Notes: a model not told the origin generated them from the sequence alone. Positions 1-9,798 are shown, counted from the first letter of the stretch. The stretch is DNA of 64,000 nt from Balneolaceae bacterium (GCA_017795005.1 CP051242.1:1302001-1366000), one strand, 5' to 3'. Translations and numbers: made by a program.

Positions 1-1
1 A

Positions 2-1144
2 GATCCAGTAATCAAAACATTGTTACCAGCTACCTGGTTAGCCGCCCGGCGCCGAACTATTTTAGTTATTTACGATCGGGGAAATGATGAAGGTTTGGAA
101 ACATTAGCCGTTGCCAGATATGATGTCGGTGAAATCTTCAAAAAAGCCTGGAATAAAGAAGTACAACCGGACCAATGGGTGAGGTTACTTGAGATAATAG
201 AAGAACGTGACCCCAAAAAAATTGGAATCAATATCTCAGAAACATGGCAGCATGCGGACGGGATGGTAGTAACAGATTATGAAGAGTTAAAAAAAGGGAT
301 TGGAAAAAAGTATACCGATCGGTTGGTTTCTGCTGAAAAGGTGGCAGTAGGTTGGCTGGAAACGAGATCGGCAAAAGAGATGATCATATATCCACAAGTG
401 GTTAGAATAGCGCATGAAATAATTGCGGAAGGATTTTCAGATAAAGTGATACAACCGGGAGTAACAACTACTGATGATGTAGTTTGGTGGTATCGCGAGA
501 AAATAAGTGAGTTAAAACTGGTTACCTGGTTTCATCCCAGTGTTTCAATTCAGCGAGCTGATCCCGAATCATTTGATCACCTCAGAACTTTTGATAGTCG
601 TCCATCTGAGAATGTGATTCTTCCCGGTGATTTGTTGCATGTCGATTTTGGAATTACTTATCTGAGATTAAATACCGATACACAACAACATGCCTATGTG
701 CTTAGACCGGGTGAAACTTCAGTTCCGGAATACCTGAATAAAGCATTTGATAACGGGAACAGACTTCAGGATATCTTTACTGGTAATTTCAAAGAAGGGA
801 GAACCGGCAATGAAGTACTAAAAATGTCCAGAGAACAGGCTATCGAAGAAGGGCTAAAACCTTCTATCTATACACATCCGATTGGATACCACGGGCATGC
901 CGCCGGTACTACGCTCGGAATGTGGGATGCCCAGGACGGCGTTCCCGGAGATGGAGATTATCCTCTTCATCTGAATACAGCCTATTCAATTGAGCTGAAT
1001 GCGGCAACTTATATCGAAGAGTGGGGAAAAGAAATCAGGATTATGCTGGAAGAAGATGCTTTCTTTGATGAAACAGGAGTTTGGTATATCGACGGGAGAC
1101 AAAAAGAAATTATGACGATTCCGAGAGTTCGAGCCAAACAATAA
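2..1144 (+). CDS. M24 family metallopeptidase (Xaa-Pro aminopeptidase-like), 5' partial
   Basis: The reading frame is open to the left edge, so the N-terminus lies outside the window. The pita-bread metallopeptidase core is recognisable. Likely metal ligands are the Asp of HVDFG (codon 644-646), the Asp of NTD (677-679), the His in the HPIGYHGHAAG segment (about 875-898), the Glu of ELNAA (about 995) and the Glu of the LEEDAFF segment near 1050. M24 enzymes remove N-terminal residues, often before proline, using two divalent metals. Because all five ligand positions appear present it is probably active. Whether it carries a signal peptide cannot be seen. The next gene starts 5 bases after the stop, so the two may be co-transcribed. 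Confidence 0.85.
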   Translation, partial: DPVIKTLLPATWLAARRRTILVIYDRGNDEGLETLAVARYDVGEIFKKAWNKEVQPDQWVRLLEIIEERDPKKIGINISETWQHADGMVVTDYEELKKGIGKKYTDRLVSAEKVAVGWLETRSAKEMIIYPQVVRIAHEIIAEGFSDKVIQPGVTTTDDVVWWYREKISELKLVTWFHPSVSIQRADPESFDHLRTFDSRPSENVILPGDLLHVDFGITYLRLNTDTQQHAYVLRPGETSVPEYLNKAFDNGNRLQDIFTGNFKEGRTGNEVLKMSREQAIEEGLKPSIYTHPIGYHGHAAGTTLGMWDAQDGVPGDGDYPLHLNTAYSIELNAATYIEEWGKEIRIMLEEDAFFDETGVWYIDGRQKEIMTIPRVRAKQ

Positions 1145-1149
1145 TAAGT

Positions 1150-1776
1150 ATGAAGAAAATAGGCTGGTATATTTTTGTAGTTCTATTTTCTATGGTCTTT
1201 TTTTCTGAGAATAGCTTAGGTCAGAATTCAAAATATTCACTTAATGCTGGTTATTTATATTCACCAACAATTCTATCATATGGACTGATTTATCGATCGG
1301 ACCATGGTTCAGAGCCTTTTAAAGTTGAAAAAATTCAAGGGTTTGGAGTCGGATATTCGATAAGAGTATTTAGGTTTTTCAGCCCGGAACTTAGCTTCAT
1401 TCAATATTCTATCATGGGAATAGATGATCATATAGAAGATGAGGTGAAGTTCGAAGGTGTACAGTTAAGATTAGGGGGAGCTCTTCATATTCATTCTAAA
1501 AATCCTGAACTGAATATGAACTTTGGATACATTAAAGTTGAAAGTAGATTTGAAAGACAACAGGAAGATGGTATTAAAATTGAGAGAAACGGGGATGGAG
1601 GTGGGCTTTATTTAGGACCTTCGATTATTGTAAAGATCAATAATACTCATGCTTTAAAATTTTCTGCATATGGTGTTTTAATGGGTTCTGGATTTGATAC
1701 ACCTTCAAGCTTTGATTTAGGTTGGATGCTTACTGTTCATTCAGAACTTTCAATTTCCTATGTATTTAGATTTTGA
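1150..1776 (+). CDS. small exported outer-membrane beta-barrel-like protein
   Basis: I place the start at ATG 1150, which begins MKKIGWYIFVVLF and gives a clean signal peptide ending near NSLGQ. An in-frame start at 1081 would add 23 residues lying inside the M24 gene. The mature part (about 185 residues) has alternating hydrophobic/polar stretches and ends in an aromatic residue (SYVFRF), the usual signature of an outer-membrane barrel. I do not recognise a family and assign no function. It follows the M24 gene by 5 bases. Confidence 0.7.
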   Translation: MKKIGWYIFVVLFSMVFFSENSLGQNSKYSLNAGYLYSPTILSYGLIYRSDHGSEPFKVEKIQGFGVGYSIRVFRFFSPELSFIQYSIMGIDDHIEDEVKFEGVQLRLGGALHIHSKNPELNMNFGYIKVESRFERQQEDGIKIERNGDGGGLYLGPSIIVKINNTHALKFSAYGVLMGSGFDTPSSFDLGWMLTVHSELSISYVFRF

Positions 1777-1849
1777 TCTTGTGAAACAATAACATCATTT
1801 GATCGCTAAAACCCACTCTTTTATCTTAGAGTAATTTAGAGTTTGGGTT

Positions 1850-3745
1850 ATGGTAAAAATTAAAGGGCTTATCATCCTGTTGTTTTGCTTTCTATATACA
1901 ATAGAAGCAGAAAGTAGACAGTTTGGGAATTATACCAGTACCACAGAATTAGAGCAGCAACTGGAACAATCCAATGGTCAGGAACGGGTATTACTACTTT
2001 TACGTATTTCTTCACGTTATAACAGAACAGATATTAACCGGGCAAGAGAACTTGCTGAAGAAGCACTTTCTTTAGCTACAGTTTTTGACCAGGATAGTTT
2101 GATTGCTGAGAGTAATCTTCACTTGGGATACATTTCTTTATTGGAAGAAAAAAGTGCCCAAGCTTTGGATAATTATATAAAAGCCAGAGAAGTTTTTGAT
2201 GATTTTGATATCAAACTTAGAGAAGGAACTGCGCTAACCAGAATAGGTCAGCTGTATTCGGAATTAGGAAACTATCCGGAGGCGTTAGAAAACTATTACG
2301 AAGCTTTAGAAATTTTCAGAGAGAATAATGGAGCAAACGGAGAATTGGATGTGTTGCTTAGAATTTCAATGGCCTTGGGTGAAAGAGGAGAGATGGAATC
2401 TGCATTGAATTATGCAGAACAAACCATAGAGTTTGCTGAGAACATCCAAAATAAAATGGGTATGTCTATGGCTCTGTCCCAAGCGGCGGCAATAGAAAAA
2501 GAACAGAGGAATATTGACAATGCCATTTCCTACTATGAGCGCGCTATGGAAGTCTTAGAGGAAATGGGTAGTTCCCATGGTGCAGTAGCTGTAATGCTCG
2601 ATTTATCTGATTTATATGAAGGTAATACTGATTATTCCAAAGCTATTTCACTTAACAATGAGGTCTATGAGTTTGCAAAAGCAAACAAGAACAATGTGTT
2701 ACTCATTGAAAGCATGTTTAATTTTTCCAGAATCCTGCATACACAAGGAGATTTCGAGGCATCCAATGATACTCTTTTTTCTGCACAGCAATTAATCAAC
2801 GAAAGTGGCCTGGAAATTATGGAAACTCTGTTTCTTCTTTTGATTTCAGATAATTATAAAGAGATGGGAGACTATGATGAGGCTATTACTTATGCAGATG
2901 CTGCAAGATTAAGTGCAGAAGAACAGGGAGACTTAGGTAAGATTGAAGATACCTTGGTTACTTTAATTTCTTTATACCAGCAAAACAGGGATTATTCAAA
3001 GGCGTTTAAGACACAGCAATCTCTGTTAATTATAAGAGATTCGATTTATTCAAAAGAAAACGCTGAACAAATAGCGAGAATGCAGGCTCGGTACGAGATA
3101 AATGAGAGAAAAAAAGAAATAGAATTATTACAGACCCAAAACAGACAGAAGGCTACAAGCCAATTATATATGGGAATAGGGTTAATCCTTGTACTTCTTA
3201 CAGGTTTTTTTGTAGTTCGTAGCCAACGGTTAAAAATTAAAAGCAGCAATACAGAACTCGAAATGTCGAAGTTAAAGAGGGAAGAGCTGAAACGTGATCT
3301 TGAGTTTAAAAACAAGCAGTTGACCACTCAAAGTCTCAATATGGTTCAGAAAAATGAAATGATGGAAGAGATCAAGCAGAAAATTGATACTCTTAAGGAA
3401 GGAGGTTCCTCAAGAGAATTAAACAGTATAGCTCAACTTGTAGATTATAGTGCCAATTTAGATGAAGACTGGAAACAGTTTCAGATGCATTTCGAAGAAG
3501 TTCATTCCAGTTTTTATCATATCCTTAAAGATCGGTATCCTGATCTTACTCCTAATGAAATGAGACTTTCGGCTTTAGTGAAACTCAATCTAACTATTAA
3601 AGAAATGGCTGCAATACTGGGTATTTCTCCGGATAGCGTAAAAACAGCCCGTTACCGTCTTCGAAAAAAGCTGGATATTAATACCGAAGACAACCTTTCT
3701 GAATTTATGTTGGGGCTTGAAAAAGAGTCATTGGAAGTAAACTAA
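1850..3745 (+). CDS. membrane-anchored TPR protein with C-terminal LuxR-like helix-turn-helix
   Basis: This is a 631-residue protein. A signal sequence (about 1-22) precedes six or more tetratricopeptide repeats (about 45-410). One transmembrane helix follows (about 438-458, MGIGLILVLLTGFFV), then a charged coiled coil (about 460-520). A C-terminal LuxR/GerE-like HTH (about 565-620) contains the LTPNEMR and SPDSVKTARYRLRKKL segments. The topology puts the TPRs in the periplasm and the HTH in the cytoplasm. Proteins of this build are common in Bacteroidota and are thought to act as one-component membrane regulators; the ligand and target genes are unknown. The 73-base gap upstream holds an imperfect hairpin ending just before the ATG. 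No partner kinase is adjacent. Confidence 0.85.
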   Translation: MVKIKGLIILLFCFLYTIEAESRQFGNYTSTTELEQQLEQSNGQERVLLLLRISSRYNRTDINRARELAEEALSLATVFDQDSLIAESNLHLGYISLLEEKSAQALDNYIKAREVFDDFDIKLREGTALTRIGQLYSELGNYPEALENYYEALEIFRENNGANGELDVLLRISMALGERGEMESALNYAEQTIEFAENIQNKMGMSMALSQAAAIEKEQRNIDNAISYYERAMEVLEEMGSSHGAVAVMLDLSDLYEGNTDYSKAISLNNEVYEFAKANKNNVLLIESMFNFSRILHTQGDFEASNDTLFSAQQLINESGLEIMETLFLLLISDNYKEMGDYDEAITYADAARLSAEEQGDLGKIEDTLVTLISLYQQNRDYSKAFKTQQSLLIIRDSIYSKENAEQIARMQARYEINERKKEIELLQTQNRQKATSQLYMGIGLILVLLTGFFVVRSQRLKIKSSNTELEMSKLKREELKRDLEFKNKQLTTQSLNMVQKNEMMEEIKQKIDTLKEGGSSRELNSIAQLVDYSANLDEDWKQFQMHFEEVHSSFYHILKDRYPDLTPNEMRLSALVKLNLTIKEMAAILGISPDSVKTARYRLRKKLDINTEDNLSEFMLGLEKESLEVN

Positions 3746-3778
3746 AAGCTTTTTTAGTACAATTTTAGAACATCTTTT

Positions 3779-3807
3779 TTGACATGCTTACCTGATGTTC
3801 ACCTAAT
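3779..3807 (+). promoter_or_regulatory. weak sigma70-like promoter candidate in the 3746-3944 gap
   Basis: TTGACA at 3779-3784 is followed after 17 bases by CCTAAT (4 of 6 matches to TATAAT). It lies about 140 bases before the ATG of the TPR gene at 3945. A TAATTTTG at 3871-3878 matches the Bacteroidota -7 box TAnnTTTG, but no TTG sits at the right distance. Either could drive the downstream gene, and neither is strong. Confidence 0.25.
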
Positions 3808-3944
3808 CTTTAGTGTACTTGTATACCTGTTGTTGACGTAAGGATTCGTATCCCGATTGGTCTGACCCCGTAATTTTGTGCGCATCAGAAATGAGCGTCA
3901 AGAATACTATAAATAATCAATAAACAAGAAACAGAAATACAGAA

Positions 3945-5615
3945 ATGAAAAAAATAATAATGGGTGTGTTGATGATGTTCATCTCAACACAAGTAGAATT
4001 AGCTTTAGGTCAGCCCATGCAGGGTGACAATTTATTCGAGGGACAACATGCTCCTCTTTTTGAAGGCATGGGAGTTCATAATTTTGAGATTTCATCCAAA
4101 GATGAACTGGCAAGTATTTACTTCAACCAAGCTGTAGCACTCACCTATGGATTTAATCATTTGGAAGCAGAACGTTCTTACGAACAGGTTGCATTAATTG
4201 ACCCAAATTCAGCAATAGCATACTGGGGTAAGGCTTTAGTCCTTGGTCCAAACATAAATGCAGCTATGGAATCTTCAGCAGTACAACCTGCTTATAACGC
4301 CATTGAAAAAGCAAAACGCTTGAAAAAGTATGCCTCTGAAAAAGAACGTGATCTTATTGATGCATTAGCAGAACGCTATTCAAATAATGAGTCACTTTCT
4401 GATCGTCAGGAATTAGATAAAGCCTATGCAAATGCGATGAGAAAATTGGCTGAGAAATATCCAAATGATCCAAATATCCGAACCTTGCTTGCAGAAGCGT
4501 TGATGGTGATTCATGCGTGGGACTATTGGTATGGTGATGGTCGCCCAAAAGAATGGACACCGGAAATTGTAGAAGTTCTGGAAACAGGTCTTGCAAATTA
4601 TCCTGATCATACCGGATTGATTCACTATTACATTCATGCTGTTGAAGCCTCAAAAACACCCGGAAGAGCGCTGAAATATGCGAATATCATGGAGGATCTT
4701 GTTCCCGGATCAGGTCATCTTGTACATATGCCAAGTCATATTTATATCCGTACCGGATACTATCAAAAAGGAGTGGAGGCTAATGAACGCGCTATTTTGG
4801 TAGATAATAATTATATCACTCAATGTCGCCAGCAAGGGATTTATCCTTTAGCCTATGTGCCTCACAACCGTCACTTTCTATGGGCTATGGCCACTCTACA
4901 GGGAAACAGCTCTAAAGCAATTATGGCGGCTAAACATATGGCCAATCATATTGATGATGAGAATATGAGAATTCCAGGACTGGGAACTCTTCAACATTAC
5001 TGGGTTACTCCACTCTATGCCTATGTCCGCTTTGGAAAGTGGGACGAAATCATGAGCACAGAAAAACCTGCGGAAGACTTGGTTTATCCATTGGGGGTAT
5101 GGCACTATGCACGGGGTATAGCGTTTATTGCTCAGGGAAAACTCGAAAAAGCGAGAGGTGAGCTTAAATCCTTGGAGAAAGTACGGAAAGACAAAAGGCT
5201 GGAAGGAATTACAGTATGGGAAATAAACCCGGCTACAGATGTACTTTCAATCGCTTCTCTTGTTCTTGAAGGTGAAATCGAGGGCAAAGCAAGAAACTAC
5301 ACCAAAGCGATTTCAATATTGAAAGAAGCAGTAGCTATGGAAGATAAGTTAAACTATAACGAGCCTTCTGATTGGCACTACCCTGTGAGACAAAGCCTAG
5401 GTGCTGTATTATTAAAAGCAGGGAAATTTAATGAAGCAGAAAAAATTTATCAGGAAGATTTGGAAACATTTCCTGAAAACGGGTGGTCACTACATGGTTT
5501 ATATCAGGCTTATGAAAAACAATCTAAGTTGAAACAGGCAGAATCGGTAAAGCTCCGTTTCGAAGAAGCCTGGAAATGGGCCGATATTAGTTTAACAGAG
5601 TCAAGAGTTCTATAA
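3945..5615 (+). CDS. exported tetratricopeptide-repeat protein
   Basis: This 556-residue protein starts with a signal peptide (about 1-22, ending ALGQP). It then has TPR-like helical pairs across the chain, for example the Ala-rich segments near 60-110, 160-220 and 440-530. The HMPSHIYIRTGYYQKG segment (about residues 265-280) is typical of a conserved family of secreted TPR proteins with no known enzymatic role. A scaffold function in the periplasm or outer membrane is inference. It is monocistronic in appearance: a 199-base gap precedes it and a hairpin terminator follows at 5651. Confidence 0.8.
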   Translation: MKKIIMGVLMMFISTQVELALGQPMQGDNLFEGQHAPLFEGMGVHNFEISSKDELASIYFNQAVALTYGFNHLEAERSYEQVALIDPNSAIAYWGKALVLGPNINAAMESSAVQPAYNAIEKAKRLKKYASEKERDLIDALAERYSNNESLSDRQELDKAYANAMRKLAEKYPNDPNIRTLLAEALMVIHAWDYWYGDGRPKEWTPEIVEVLETGLANYPDHTGLIHYYIHAVEASKTPGRALKYANIMEDLVPGSGHLVHMPSHIYIRTGYYQKGVEANERAILVDNNYITQCRQQGIYPLAYVPHNRHFLWAMATLQGNSSKAIMAAKHMANHIDDENMRIPGLGTLQHYWVTPLYAYVRFGKWDEIMSTEKPAEDLVYPLGVWHYARGIAFIAQGKLEKARGELKSLEKVRKDKRLEGITVWEINPATDVLSIASLVLEGEIEGKARNYTKAISILKEAVAMEDKLNYNEPSDWHYPVRQSLGAVLLKAGKFNEAEKIYQEDLETFPENGWSLHGLYQAYEKQSKLKQAESVKLRFEEAWKWADISLTESRVL

Positions 5616-5650
5616 CGGTACCCTAAGCAAGTTAAGAGAGAAAAGCCAAA

Positions 5651-5681
5651 CCGTGATGGAGTTCTTCCATCGCGGTTTTTT
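5651..5681 (+). terminator. rho-independent terminator after the TPR gene
   Basis: CCGTGATGG (5651-5659) pairs with CCATCGCGG (5667-5675), a 9-bp stem with one G-T wobble and a 7-base loop. A run of six T follows at 5676-5681. It lies 36 bases after the stop at 5615 and 15 bases before the next gene, so that gene probably has its own promoter or depends on read-through. Confidence 0.85.
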
Positions 5682-5696
5682 AAAACAGAAAGTACA

Positions 5697-6647
5697 ATGA
5701 GAAAAATGAAGACTAAGAGAATAAACATCAGTCTGCTTTTAATTTCAATTGGGATAATTACACTGAATATGTCATGCTCAAAACATGGAGGAATTAATGA
5801 TCCTGATATCCCGGTGATTATTAAACCGGAACCCGGAAAAGATATCACAACACTTCCAATTATAGTACACATAATTCATGAGGGAGAGCACGTTGGAGAG
5901 GGGACAAATCTTTCAAAAAACCGCATCTTAAGACAGATTGAAATTCTTAACGAAGATTTCAGAAGAAAGGAAAAAACCAGAGGATTCAATGATCACCCTG
6001 ACGGTGCAGACACCAGAATTGAATTTATACTGGCAAAACAGAATCCTGATCGTAAGTTATCAAATGGAATAAACCGGATAAATAGGAATCAGCATAGCGT
6101 TGAAGAATTGGGATATAACCAAAATCATTTTGCACAATATGCATATTGGGATCCCAAAAACTATATAAATATATGGGTTTCTCCCTTACCCAAAGAAGCT
6201 GAATGTTTGGTGTTGGGTGCATCAACAGGACCGGAAACGAATCTTCCAGGAAGCCATTTTCTGTCTGTTCCTGGGCCAAATGATGCAGATGGTATACTTA
6301 TAAACTGGGCTCATTTTGGAGAAACGGATATTAACTGTCATGCACGTTTTGGACGTACCCTAACTCACGAAATGGGACATTTTCTGGGTTTGCTCCATAC
6401 TTGGGGGGATCGAAAATGTGATACCAATGATTATGTTTTAGATACACCGGGAGTAATAAAAGAAGTATTTGGAAGAAATAAATTTATTGGATGTTCAGGT
6501 GAAGAAGTTCAGATAGAAAATTATATGAACTATACCGATGACGAAGTTATGAATATGTTTACAAAAGGGCAGGCAGAGAGAATGCATTATGTTCTCAAAA
6601 ATCACAAAGGGAGAAATTCATTAATTTCCAGTTTTGCATTAGACTGA
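5697..6647 (+). CDS. M43 family zinc metalloprotease lipoprotein (pappalysin/cytophagalysin type)
   Basis: The 316-residue protein has a lipoprotein signal: a hydrophobic stretch followed by LNMSC, with the lipidated Cys at residue 27. The catalytic motif HEMGHFLGLLH begins at residue 224. It matches the extended metzincin consensus HExxHxxGxxH, and an Asp follows within HTWGD. A Met-turn candidate is the YMNYTDDEVMNMFT segment further on. M43 proteases are secreted endopeptidases; here the lipid anchor suggests an outer-membrane, extracellular or periplasmic position. There is no T9SS tail. A second ATG three codons in (MKTKR) is an equally good start. The protein converges with the minus-strand permease 3 bases away. 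Confidence 0.9.
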   Translation: MRKMKTKRINISLLLISIGIITLNMSCSKHGGINDPDIPVIIKPEPGKDITTLPIIVHIIHEGEHVGEGTNLSKNRILRQIEILNEDFRRKEKTRGFNDHPDGADTRIEFILAKQNPDRKLSNGINRINRNQHSVEELGYNQNHFAQYAYWDPKNYINIWVSPLPKEAECLVLGASTGPETNLPGSHFLSVPGPNDADGILINWAHFGETDINCHARFGRTLTHEMGHFLGLLHTWGDRKCDTNDYVLDTPGVIKEVFGRNKFIGCSGEEVQIENYMNYTDDEVMNMFTKGQAERMHYVLKNHKGRNSLISSFALD

Positions 6648-6650
6648 GTT

Positions 6651-9413
6651 TTATTCACTCTTTAAACTCTTTACAGGATTTTGGGAAGCTGCTTTTACAG
6701 TTTGAAAGCAAAGTACTATCCATGCCAGAACTATCGCTGAAATTCCTGAGATTAAAAATATAATTGGGTTGATCTGAATTTTGAATGAAAAATTCTCGAG
6801 CCAATCTTTCATCAACATCCACGAAACAGGGGTGGAAATTATGATGGAAACGAGGATTAGCCTCAAAGTATCTTTGGAAAGGAGAAATACTATTCCGGAT
6901 GCAGACGCTCCCATAACTTTGCGGATTCCGATTTCTTTAGTTCGCTTTTCTATCGCAAAAGAAATAAGTCCTAACAGACCTAATATGGCTATAAATATGG
7001 CAAGTCCTGTGAATATACTTACCACCTTAGCAATTCTCTGTTCTGCCTGATATTGTATATATAACTGATCATCTAAAAAGGTGAATTCAAAAGGTAAGCC
7101 ATTGGTCATACTATTCCATTTCTCTTCAACGGAGCTTAGGAATGGAGTAATGTTTGTATTTGGTGATATTCTGGCTGAAAGGAAATGGTTTGGCCCTTTG
7201 AATACTTCAGAGTTTTCGTGAAAGAAGGCCATGGGTCCAATTTCTGAATGGAGTGATATAAGATTGAAATCTTTTACCACCCCAATTATTTCAAAAGGAT
7301 CATCAAGTCCGCTGTAATAGAAAGTCTCTCCTAAAGGAAAATCTGGTCCACGATCTAAGCCCTCGGGCCATGGGAGTTGATCAATAGCTGTTTCATTTAT
7401 GATTACATAATTGGAATTAGCCTCTGAATAGTCGGAAAATTCCTGCCCCTTAATGAGTTCAAAATTTAAGGTGCTGATGTAATCTGAATCTACAATTAAA
7501 GAATTAAGCGGTATGTCTTTATCACTTCCATAAACCCGTGCAAAATCTTCATTGTAAATATATGGTGGAACAGCATTGGACTTCCCGACAGAAAGTACAC
7601 CTGATTCACTTTCAATAAGCTGCTTAAAGGTTTCGGATTGATCTCCAAGCTTCATCACATTTTTAACTATCAGTACATTTTCTTTATCAAAGCCCAGATT
7701 TTCGTTTTGCAGATAATCAATTTGCTGGTAAATAATCACACTGCATGAAATCAGCATTATCGATATCGCAAACTGAAGAACAACCAATGAATCTCTCAAT
7801 CCATTAAATGATAATTTGTTATTAGTAAGAGCAGCAGTTTTTCCTTTAAATGCTTCAATTGGATTGAAAGAGGTAAGAAAAAATGCAGGGTAAAGACCGG
7901 CAAGAAAACCAATGAGAATAGTGAACCCAATGATATAGAGCAGATTGTAAACAGTAAATAATTCTGAAAACATCAGGTTTTTAGCTGCAATCTGATTGAA
8001 TGGATCAATGGACATATATACCAAAAAAAGCGACAGAATTAATGCCACAAAACTGAACAACATGGCTTCTGATAAAAACTGACCTATTAGAGAAGATTTT
8101 GATGAGCCAAGAGTTTTTCTGATCCCCACTTCTTTTGCACGGTGAACGGACCTTGCTGATGCCAAATTCATAAAATTTATGCTGGCTAAAACGATAATCA
8201 GTAACACAATACTTGAGAACACATATACATAAAAGATATCGCCTACGGCACTAAAACGATTACCTGAATCATTTATATTCAGATAAATATCGGTTACAGG
8301 TGTTAAAAAGAGCTCATAGTTTTTCGGATTTCCTTTGGCTGATTGTTCATCAATGCCAAATACAGGATAGATTTTCGCTTCTGCATAAGCTGGAATGGAT
8401 GCATTAAGTTTTTCCTGAAAGGAGGGGAAGTATACATTCTCATTAAGTAACACATAGGTTACAAAAGTGGTCCAAACCCAGGTATTTTCTCTTTTTTTCA
8501 CATTTGGATTGGAAGTTAATGAACTTAATAAGTCGAAAGTGAAGTGTGAGTTTTCCGGGAATTTTTCAACTACCCCGGTAATTTGGTAACTGACTTCTTC
8601 TCCGGGATTTCCCAATAAAATGGATTTACCCAATCCGGGTTCATTCTCAAAATATTTTTCTCTCGTGTCATTAGTAATCACAACCGAATAGGGTAGCGAG
8701 AGAGCACTTTCCGGGTTTCCTTCAATGAATTCCATAGAGAAGACATCAAAAAAAGTAGAATCGGCTGACAAAAATCGTGGCTCTACAAAGTATTGAGCTT
8801 CACCTTGATCCGATACGATAGTCACTAATCCATCTACCACACTTTGCAACCTGACCGTTGTTTCTATTTCCGGGAAGTCGGCTTGGAGCGTTGGTGCTAC
8901 TCCTGGACCGGTAGATGAGAAATACCCATTGAAGTCAGACCAAATCAAGGTTTGGTCAACTCGGTAAATTCTGTCTGAATGTTCATGAAAGGTATCATAG
9001 CTAAGCTCATTTTGAACAAACAAAAAGATAATGAGGCAGGAAGCCATTCCAATTGCCAGTCCGGAAATATTGATAAAAGAATAACCGGGTTGTCGTTTAA
9101 AGTTTCTTAGAAAGATTTTTAAAATATTTGGCAGTAACTGAGGAATCCACCAACTTGAAAACCATTTTGATTTCGGTTCATGAGAGACACTTGTAAAACG
9201 GTATTCTTCCAGAGTATCTTCAAACCCTTTTTCTATCTCTTTTGAAGCCTTTTGAAAAGCAGCTTTTTCATCCAGTCCTTCTTCAAGTAGTGCGTCGATA
9301 GAGTCATATAAATGATTTTCCAGTTCACTAATATCTCCGGGCTCAAGCTGAGTATACTTGTTCAGCTTTTGCTTCCAGTTTTGAATCTCGTTTTCTAAGT
9401 TAAAATCAGACAT
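6651..9413 (-). CDS. FtsX/MacB-type ABC transporter permease with N-terminal prefix domain
   Basis: I chose ATG 9413 (MSDFNLENE, 920 residues) because AAAGGAAAG sits 5 bases upstream. An in-frame start at 9443 would add ten residues deep inside padR. Residues about 1-65 form the charged, helical permease-prefix domain found in ADOP-type permeases. The rest has two MacB-like halves: TM1 near 115, a periplasmic core, TM clusters near 400-520, and a second set near 550, 790, 840 and 885. RAKEVGIRKTLG and RTKEIGIRKVMG are the paired FtsX motifs. The start overlaps padR by 8 bases (ATGTCTGA), so PadR probably controls it. No ATPase gene is nearby. Family members move lipids, peptides or drugs; the substrate here is unknown. 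Confidence 0.9.
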   Translation of the reverse strand: MSDFNLENEIQNWKQKLNKYTQLEPGDISELENHLYDSIDALLEEGLDEKAAFQKASKEIEKGFEDTLEEYRFTSVSHEPKSKWFSSWWIPQLLPNILKIFLRNFKRQPGYSFINISGLAIGMASCLIIFLFVQNELSYDTFHEHSDRIYRVDQTLIWSDFNGYFSSTGPGVAPTLQADFPEIETTVRLQSVVDGLVTIVSDQGEAQYFVEPRFLSADSTFFDVFSMEFIEGNPESALSLPYSVVITNDTREKYFENEPGLGKSILLGNPGEEVSYQITGVVEKFPENSHFTFDLLSSLTSNPNVKKRENTWVWTTFVTYVLLNENVYFPSFQEKLNASIPAYAEAKIYPVFGIDEQSAKGNPKNYELFLTPVTDIYLNINDSGNRFSAVGDIFYVYVFSSIVLLIIVLASINFMNLASARSVHRAKEVGIRKTLGSSKSSLIGQFLSEAMLFSFVALILSLFLVYMSIDPFNQIAAKNLMFSELFTVYNLLYIIGFTILIGFLAGLYPAFFLTSFNPIEAFKGKTAALTNNKLSFNGLRDSLVVLQFAISIMLISCSVIIYQQIDYLQNENLGFDKENVLIVKNVMKLGDQSETFKQLIESESGVLSVGKSNAVPPYIYNEDFARVYGSDKDIPLNSLIVDSDYISTLNFELIKGQEFSDYSEANSNYVIINETAIDQLPWPEGLDRGPDFPLGETFYYSGLDDPFEIIGVVKDFNLISLHSEIGPMAFFHENSEVFKGPNHFLSARISPNTNITPFLSSVEEKWNSMTNGLPFEFTFLDDQLYIQYQAEQRIAKVVSIFTGLAIFIAILGLLGLISFAIEKRTKEIGIRKVMGASASGIVFLLSKDTLRLILVSIIISTPVSWMLMKDWLENFSFKIQINPIIFLISGISAIVLAWIVLCFQTVKAASQNPVKSLKSE

Positions 9414-9765
9414 GAGACTTTCCTTTGATAAGTGATTCGTCAAGGTTGCTCCATAAGGAATTCAATGTGCTGTGCATAGTTAACCAATGTGCACGTTCTG
9501 TTTGTAGAGCCAGTATTCCTTCTTGAGTGAGTGTATAATACTTTCGCTTCCTTCCGTTTTCCTGTACTTCCCACCTCGATTGTACTAAGCCTTCGGAAGA
9601 AAGACGTTTCAGAACGGGATACAACATGGCCTCCGACCACTCCCAATGTCCGTCCGACAATTCCAGAATATCCTGAAGGATTTGATATCCATAACTTTCC
9701 CCTCTTGCAAGAATTGAGAGGATCATAGGTTTAGTTGATGCCGCTTTTAACTCACGTGAAATCAT
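9406..9765 (-). CDS. PadR family transcriptional regulator
   Basis: At 119 residues this is a standard-length PadR winged-helix repressor. Features visible are SILARGESYGYQI (helix entering the DNA-binding domain), the YPVLKRLSSEGLV recognition region, and the wing with GRKRKYYTLTQEG. A C-terminal dimerisation helix follows. PadR proteins usually repress the transporter gene they are translated with and respond to small toxic ligands. Here the permease gene overlaps its 3' end by 8 bases and two palindromes with the same half-site lie directly upstream. Autoregulation of a padR-permease operon is therefore well supported but not proven. Confidence 0.93.
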   Translation of the reverse strand: MISRELKAASTKPMILSILARGESYGYQILQDILELSDGHWEWSEAMLYPVLKRLSSEGLVQSRWEVQENGRKRKYYTLTQEGILALQTERAHWLTMHSTLNSLWSNLDESLIKGKSHV

Positions 9766-9779
9766 GATAAAAATATTTA

Positions 9780-9798
9780 TACCTAATTGATTTAGGTA
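9780..9798. promoter_or_regulatory. proximal palindromic operator of padR
   Basis: TACCTAA (9780-9786) and TTAGGTA (9792-9798) form an inverted repeat with a 5-base spacer, 15 bases upstream of the padR ATG. The half-site is the same as in the distal operator, with centres 34 bp apart. Position and symmetry fit a PadR dimer site; this is inference from sequence. Confidence 0.7.

Noticed and set aside
3871-3878. TAATTTTG as a firm Bacteroidota promoter
   Set aside because: It matches TAnnTTTG but no TTG lies at the expected distance upstream, so it is only mentioned with the weak promoter entry.
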